This document shows positions 60,947-64,000 of a stretch of 64,000 bases of DNA, piece by piece; the first letter of the stretch is position 1, and the number at the start of each line of letters is the position of its first letter. Under the pieces are notes generated by a model, which saw only the letters and a list, made by a program, of their open reading frames with translations, did not search any database and was not told the origin of the DNA. This DNA is from Glaciecola siphonariae (GTDB lineage Bacteria; Pseudomonadota; Gammaproteobacteria; Enterobacterales; Alteromonadaceae). Made by a program: the position numbers and the translations under genes. The stretch is from assembly GCF_042652645.1 (NCBI RefSeq), contig NZ_JBHSGU010000019.1, positions 62,001-126,000 on the forward strand, in the 5' to 3' direction.

Positions 60947-61702
60947 ATGATAAAAAAACTTTTCGCGGCTTGTGCGCTAGCTACCACTGTTGCGCTGCCA
61001 GCGCAGGCTGATACTTTACTAGGTTTATACGCAGGCGCTCAGGCCTTTCAAATGAAAACTGACGGGGGCTTCGCGCAAGATGAGTCAATTGCCAACTTTG
61101 ATTTTGAAGATGAGACGAATACGAGCTTCTACGTTGCACTTGAGCATCCTATTCCCCTTATTCCCAATATAAAAATTGTGCGCACCAACCTAGACACAGA
61201 AGGTTTTACGCAGCTCGATGCGACATTCACTTTTGGCAATGAAGTGTATACCGTTGACTCTCGCTTGCGCACCACTGCCGATTTATTCACCACAGACTAC
61301 ATTCTATATTATGAAATTTTAGATAACGATGTTGTCAGTATTGATGTAGGGATCAGCGGTAAGCAGATCGATGGCGATTTTTTGGTGGTTGATGCCGATA
61401 CTCAGCAGCGAAGCGCTGAAGAGTTCAGTGGAATCATCCCAATGGTCTATTCTCGCGCCGCAGTGGGTTTACCCTTGACTGGGTTAGGAGCATACGTTGA
61501 GGCGAGCTACCTGTCGATAGACGATAATTCGCTATCTGACTATCAAGCTGCTATTACCTATAATTTTATTGAAAGCTTGGCAATTGATATGACCTTGCAA
61601 GCAGGATACCGGTCAACCACAGTCGACTTAGAAGACCTAGACGATATTTATGCCGACCTTGAATTCAAAGGCGCATTTGTTGGCCTTGAGTTTCATTTTT
61701 AA
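60947..61702 (+). CDS. Outer membrane beta-barrel protein, TIGR04219 family
   Basis: The 251-residue protein has a signal peptide (ending PAQA at about 21), then a beta-rich sequence of alternating hydrophobic strands (TLLGLYAGAQAFQMK, YVALEHPIPLIPNIK, YVEASYLSIDD). It ends in LEFHF, with the terminal phenylalanine used for outer membrane insertion. This fits the TIGR04219 barrel family of unknown role. It is 5 bases after the DUF2333 gene and is the last gene of the set before a hairpin. Confidence 0.82.
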   Translation: MIKKLFAACALATTVALPAQADTLLGLYAGAQAFQMKTDGGFAQDESIANFDFEDETNTSFYVALEHPIPLIPNIKIVRTNLDTEGFTQLDATFTFGNEVYTVDSRLRTTADLFTTDYILYYEILDNDVVSIDVGISGKQIDGDFLVVDADTQQRSAEEFSGIIPMVYSRAAVGLPLTGLGAYVEASYLSIDDNSLSDYQAAITYNFIESLAIDMTLQAGYRSTTVDLEDLDDIYADLEFKGAFVGLEFHF

Positions 61703-61757
61703 TGTTTCAGTATAAAAGAATATAAAAAATTAGTTTTAATTCTTTCAAGTTATCGAT

Positions 61758-61803
61758 AAAAGCCGCTAACCTTACTGCATCTTAGTAAATTTAGCGGTTT
61801 TTT
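61758..61803 (+). terminator. Terminator-like hairpin touching the cysJ start
   Basis: CCGCTAA (61763-61769) pairs with TTAGCGG (61791-61797), with an inner TTACT/AGTAA and an A/T extension, followed by six T. The cysJ ATG at 61805 begins one A after the T run (TTTTTTAATG). It may terminate the upstream set, attenuate cysJ, or both. Confidence 0.65.
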
Positions 61804-61804
61804 A

Positions 61805-63598
61805 ATGTCGTCAAACCAAGACAACACTCCATTCCCACTCATAAACGATGCGCAGCTTTCACAAATAAGTGCGGCTGTTAGCGGTTTAAATAAAGAGCAA
61901 TTAATTTGGGCAAGCGGATATCTCGCCGGTCTATCGCAAGGTAGCACTGCTTTGGCGTCGGTTCCGGCTCAAGCGGCGCCTGCGAATATATTGACCGTGC
62001 TTTTTGGCTCGCAAACAGGCAATTCTAAGCATGCAGCAATGGCTTATGCTGAATCGGCTAAGGCAAAAGGCTATACGACTAACGTGGTCAGCATGTCTGA
62101 TTATAAACCGCGCAAAATAAAAGATGAGACACATTTGGTGGTGTTTGTCAGCACTCATGGTGAAGGCGACGCACCTGATGATGCCGTTGAGCTTCACGAG
62201 TTTTTAGCCAGCAAAAAAGCGCCCAAGCTTGATAAATTAAAATATGCGGTAGTAGGCTTAGGCGACACTAGCTACGAATTCTTTTGCCAAACGGGCAAAG
62301 ATTTTGATGCGCGTTTAAAAGCGCTTGGTGCTACACCTTTAATTGACCGCCTCGATTGTGATGTAGAATTTGAAGCAGAATTTGCCGCGTGGACAGAAAA
62401 GTTAAATGCAATCCTAGCAGATACATTAACACCAAGTGCTGCGGTAATAGCGCCCTCTGCCGTTGCTAAAGCGGTGGCAACAGCCACTTACACCAAACAA
62501 AATCCATTTACCGCCACCCTCAGCGAAAGCATAAAAATTACGGGGCGAGACTCTGTTAAAGATATCCGTCACATTGAAATATCGCTCGAAGACAGCGGCA
62601 TTCAATATCAAGTTGGCGACGCTTTAGGCGTGTATTTTCTTAACAGTCCAGATGTTGTTTCTCGCATTATCCAAGCTTCTCAAAACAAACCAGATGATTC
62701 TGTAACTATTTCAGAGCAAACTTACTCGCTCGAACAAGCCTTGAAAGAAAAGCTTGAGTTGACCTTAAGTTATCCGGGTTTTGTAAAGGCTTATCAGGCA
62801 GCAAGTAAAAACGAAGCTTTGTTGGCGGTACTAGACGATAAGACAGCGCTGCGCGCATTTTTAGACGAGCGTCAGATCGTTGATATTGTTGAGCAGTTTC
62901 CTGCAGATATTGCTGCACAAGACTTAGTTGATGCGCTACGGCCTTTAAGTCCAAGGTTGTATTCGATCGCGTCGAGTCAAAGCGAGGTCGAGGATGAGGT
63001 TCATCTTACAGTAGCGCACATTGATTACGAGGCTTTTGGTTTTAGGCATCAAGGTGGCGCATCAGGGTATTTGTGTACGCATCTAGAGCAAGGCGGAGAA
63101 ATCAAAGTATACGTTGAAAATAACGACAACTTTAGGTTGCCGCAAGACCCCAACGTGCCAGTAATTATGGTCGGTCCTGGAACGGGTATTGCGCCTTTTA
63201 GAGCATTTATGCAGGAGCGTGATGCGCAAGGCGCAGAGGGCAAAAACTGGCTGTTTTTTGGTAATCCAAATTTCACCCAAGATTTTTTATATCAAACCGA
63301 GTGGCAAGCTTATCTTAAATCGGGCCTACTCAGTAAAATTAGCTTGGCGTTTTCTCGCGACCAAGCCAACAAAATATATGTTCAGGACCGCATGTTGGAG
63401 CAAGGTGAGCAGCTCTACAAATGGCTTGAAAGTGGCGCGCATTTTTATGTATGCGGCGATGCAATGCGCATGGCAAAAGACGTGGAAGCCGCATTGCTGA
63501 CTATCATTGAAAAACACGGTAAAAAATCGGCGCAAGAAGCGAAGCAGTTCTTGCTCGAAATGCGCAAAGCAAAACGTTATCAGAAGGATGTATACTAA
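61805..63598 (+). CDS. cysJ: NADPH-sulfite reductase flavoprotein subunit
   Basis: CysJ passes electrons from NADPH through FAD and FMN to the CysI hemoprotein, which reduces sulfite to sulfide. The 597-residue protein has an N-terminal leader similar to E. coli CysJ, a flavodoxin domain (about 60-205, LFGSQTGNSKHAAMAY) and an FAD-binding domain (RLYSIASSQSEVEDEVHLTV). The NADPH domain has MVGPGTGIAPFRAFMQE and YVCGDAMRMAKDV, and the C-terminal RYQKDVY is typical. The ATG has no visible ribosome binding site and follows a hairpin. The stop overlaps the cysI start by one base. Confidence 0.94.
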   Translation: MSSNQDNTPFPLINDAQLSQISAAVSGLNKEQLIWASGYLAGLSQGSTALASVPAQAAPANILTVLFGSQTGNSKHAAMAYAESAKAKGYTTNVVSMSDYKPRKIKDETHLVVFVSTHGEGDAPDDAVELHEFLASKKAPKLDKLKYAVVGLGDTSYEFFCQTGKDFDARLKALGATPLIDRLDCDVEFEAEFAAWTEKLNAILADTLTPSAAVIAPSAVAKAVATATYTKQNPFTATLSESIKITGRDSVKDIRHIEISLEDSGIQYQVGDALGVYFLNSPDVVSRIIQASQNKPDDSVTISEQTYSLEQALKEKLELTLSYPGFVKAYQAASKNEALLAVLDDKTALRAFLDERQIVDIVEQFPADIAAQDLVDALRPLSPRLYSIASSQSEVEDEVHLTVAHIDYEAFGFRHQGGASGYLCTHLEQGGEIKVYVENNDNFRLPQDPNVPVIMVGPGTGIAPFRAFMQERDAQGAEGKNWLFFGNPNFTQDFLYQTEWQAYLKSGLLSKISLAFSRDQANKIYVQDRMLEQGEQLYKWLESGAHFYVCGDAMRMAKDVEAALLTIIEKHGKKSAQEAKQFLLEMRKAKRYQKDVY

Positions 63599-64000
63599 TG
63601 AGTGATGACCAAAAACTTGTCGTCGAAGGCAAACTTGCTGATAACGAACGATTGAAAAAAGAGAGTAACTTATTGCGCGGCACCATCGTTCAGGACCTCG
63701 CTGATGATGTCACTGGCGGGTTTACCGCAGATAATTTCCAATTGATACGCTTCCATGGGATGTATCAGCAGGATGACCGCGATATTCGTGCGGAGCGAAT
63801 TAAACAAAAGTTAGAGCCTCTGCATAATGTTATGCTGCGAGCCAGATTACCGGGTGGCGTGATCACGCCCAAACAGTGGATTGAGATTGATCAGTTTGCC
63901 CAGGATTATTCCATGTATGGAAGTATTCGCCTTACGACTCGCCAAACCTTTCAGTTCCATGGTGTATTGAAGCCTCATATTAAGTCAATGCACCAAACGC
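63598..64000 (+). CDS. cysI: NADPH-sulfite reductase hemoprotein subunit (partial, cut by window end)
   Basis: The visible 134 codons match the N-terminal region of CysI: ERLKKESNLLRGTI, DDVTGGFTADNFQLIRFHG and SIRLTTRQTFQFHGVLK, including the siroheme/sulfite-site arginine segment RLTTRQTFQ. CysI carries siroheme and a [4Fe-4S] cluster and does the six-electron reduction of sulfite; the cluster cysteines lie beyond the window. The ATG overlaps the cysJ stop by one base (TAATG), so the two are translationally coupled. Confidence 0.95.
   Translation, partial: MSDDQKLVVEGKLADNERLKKESNLLRGTIVQDLADDVTGGFTADNFQLIRFHGMYQQDDRDIRAERIKQKLEPLHNVMLRARLPGGVITPKQWIEIDQFAQDYSMYGSIRLTTRQTFQFHGVLKPHIKSMHQT

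Overview
The window looks like chromosomal DNA of a marine gammaproteobacterium of the order Alteromonadales, close to Alteromonas, Glaciecola or Paraglaciecola. This is inferred from gene content and order (petABC-sspAB, dolP-diaA-yraN-lpoA facing rsmI, argR facing mdh, a complete Na+-NQR operon with apbE and nqrM), from the protein sequences, and from a moderate, even base composition. I see no rRNA, tRNA, CRISPR array, insertion sequence or prophage. Nearly all of the window is ordinary core genome; the less familiar material lies in small proteins, intergenic structures and one signalling gene pair.

Layout. 1-4.2 kb: end of an unknown membrane protein gene, cytochrome bc1 complex (petABC), sspA and sspB. 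4.2-8.8 kb: minus-strand operon lpoA-yraN-diaA-dolP facing rsmI, with a seven-copy 15-bp tandem repeat between them. 8.9-14.6 kb: argR and mdh (divergent), a SPOUT RNA methyltransferase, ppc and fklB. 15-18 kb: TRAP transporter for a probable organic acid. 18.1-19.3 kb: fabV. 19.7-27 kb: nqrABCDEF, apbE and nqrM, which together make the sodium pump, its covalent FMNs and probably its iron centre. 27.4-33.1 kb: a hybrid histidine kinase ending in an Hpt domain, overlapping a REC-GGDEF-EAL regulator, between nqrM and dinB. 33-36 kb: dinB, an M17 aminopeptidase and a DUF1653 protein. 36-47 kb: accessory metabolism and envelope genes (metallo-beta-lactamase fold hydrolase, acetyltransferase, amidohydrolase with a PLP dehydratase, orphan exbD, fldB, PhoD-like phosphoesterase facing an exported phytase/esterase-like protein, msrA). 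47-58 kb: DCC protein, SDR enzymes, NSS transporter, DUF2884 protein, MscS channel, two tandem acyltransferases, a membrane diguanylate cyclase. 57.9-61.7 kb: dusA, then a set of envelope genes (small exported protein, 38-residue membrane peptide, PspC, DUF2333, beta-barrel) behind a sigma-54-type promoter. 61.8-64 kb: cysJ and the start of cysI.

The best candidate for an undescribed system is the 58.9-61.7 kb block. It has a close match to a -24/-12 promoter, an exact IHF consensus upstream, a dyad where an enhancer-binding protein could sit, and a string of small envelope proteins including PspC but no PspA or PspB. A nested hairpin separates the first gene from a 38-residue peptide gene. 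Other points worth checking are the 15-bp repeats at the lpoA start, a long inverted repeat after nqrM, a terminator-like hairpin touching the cysJ start codon, and the kinase/c-di-GMP pair next to the nqr locus. Many starts were moved inward from the longest possible frame, using ribosome binding sites, signal peptides or family N-termini.
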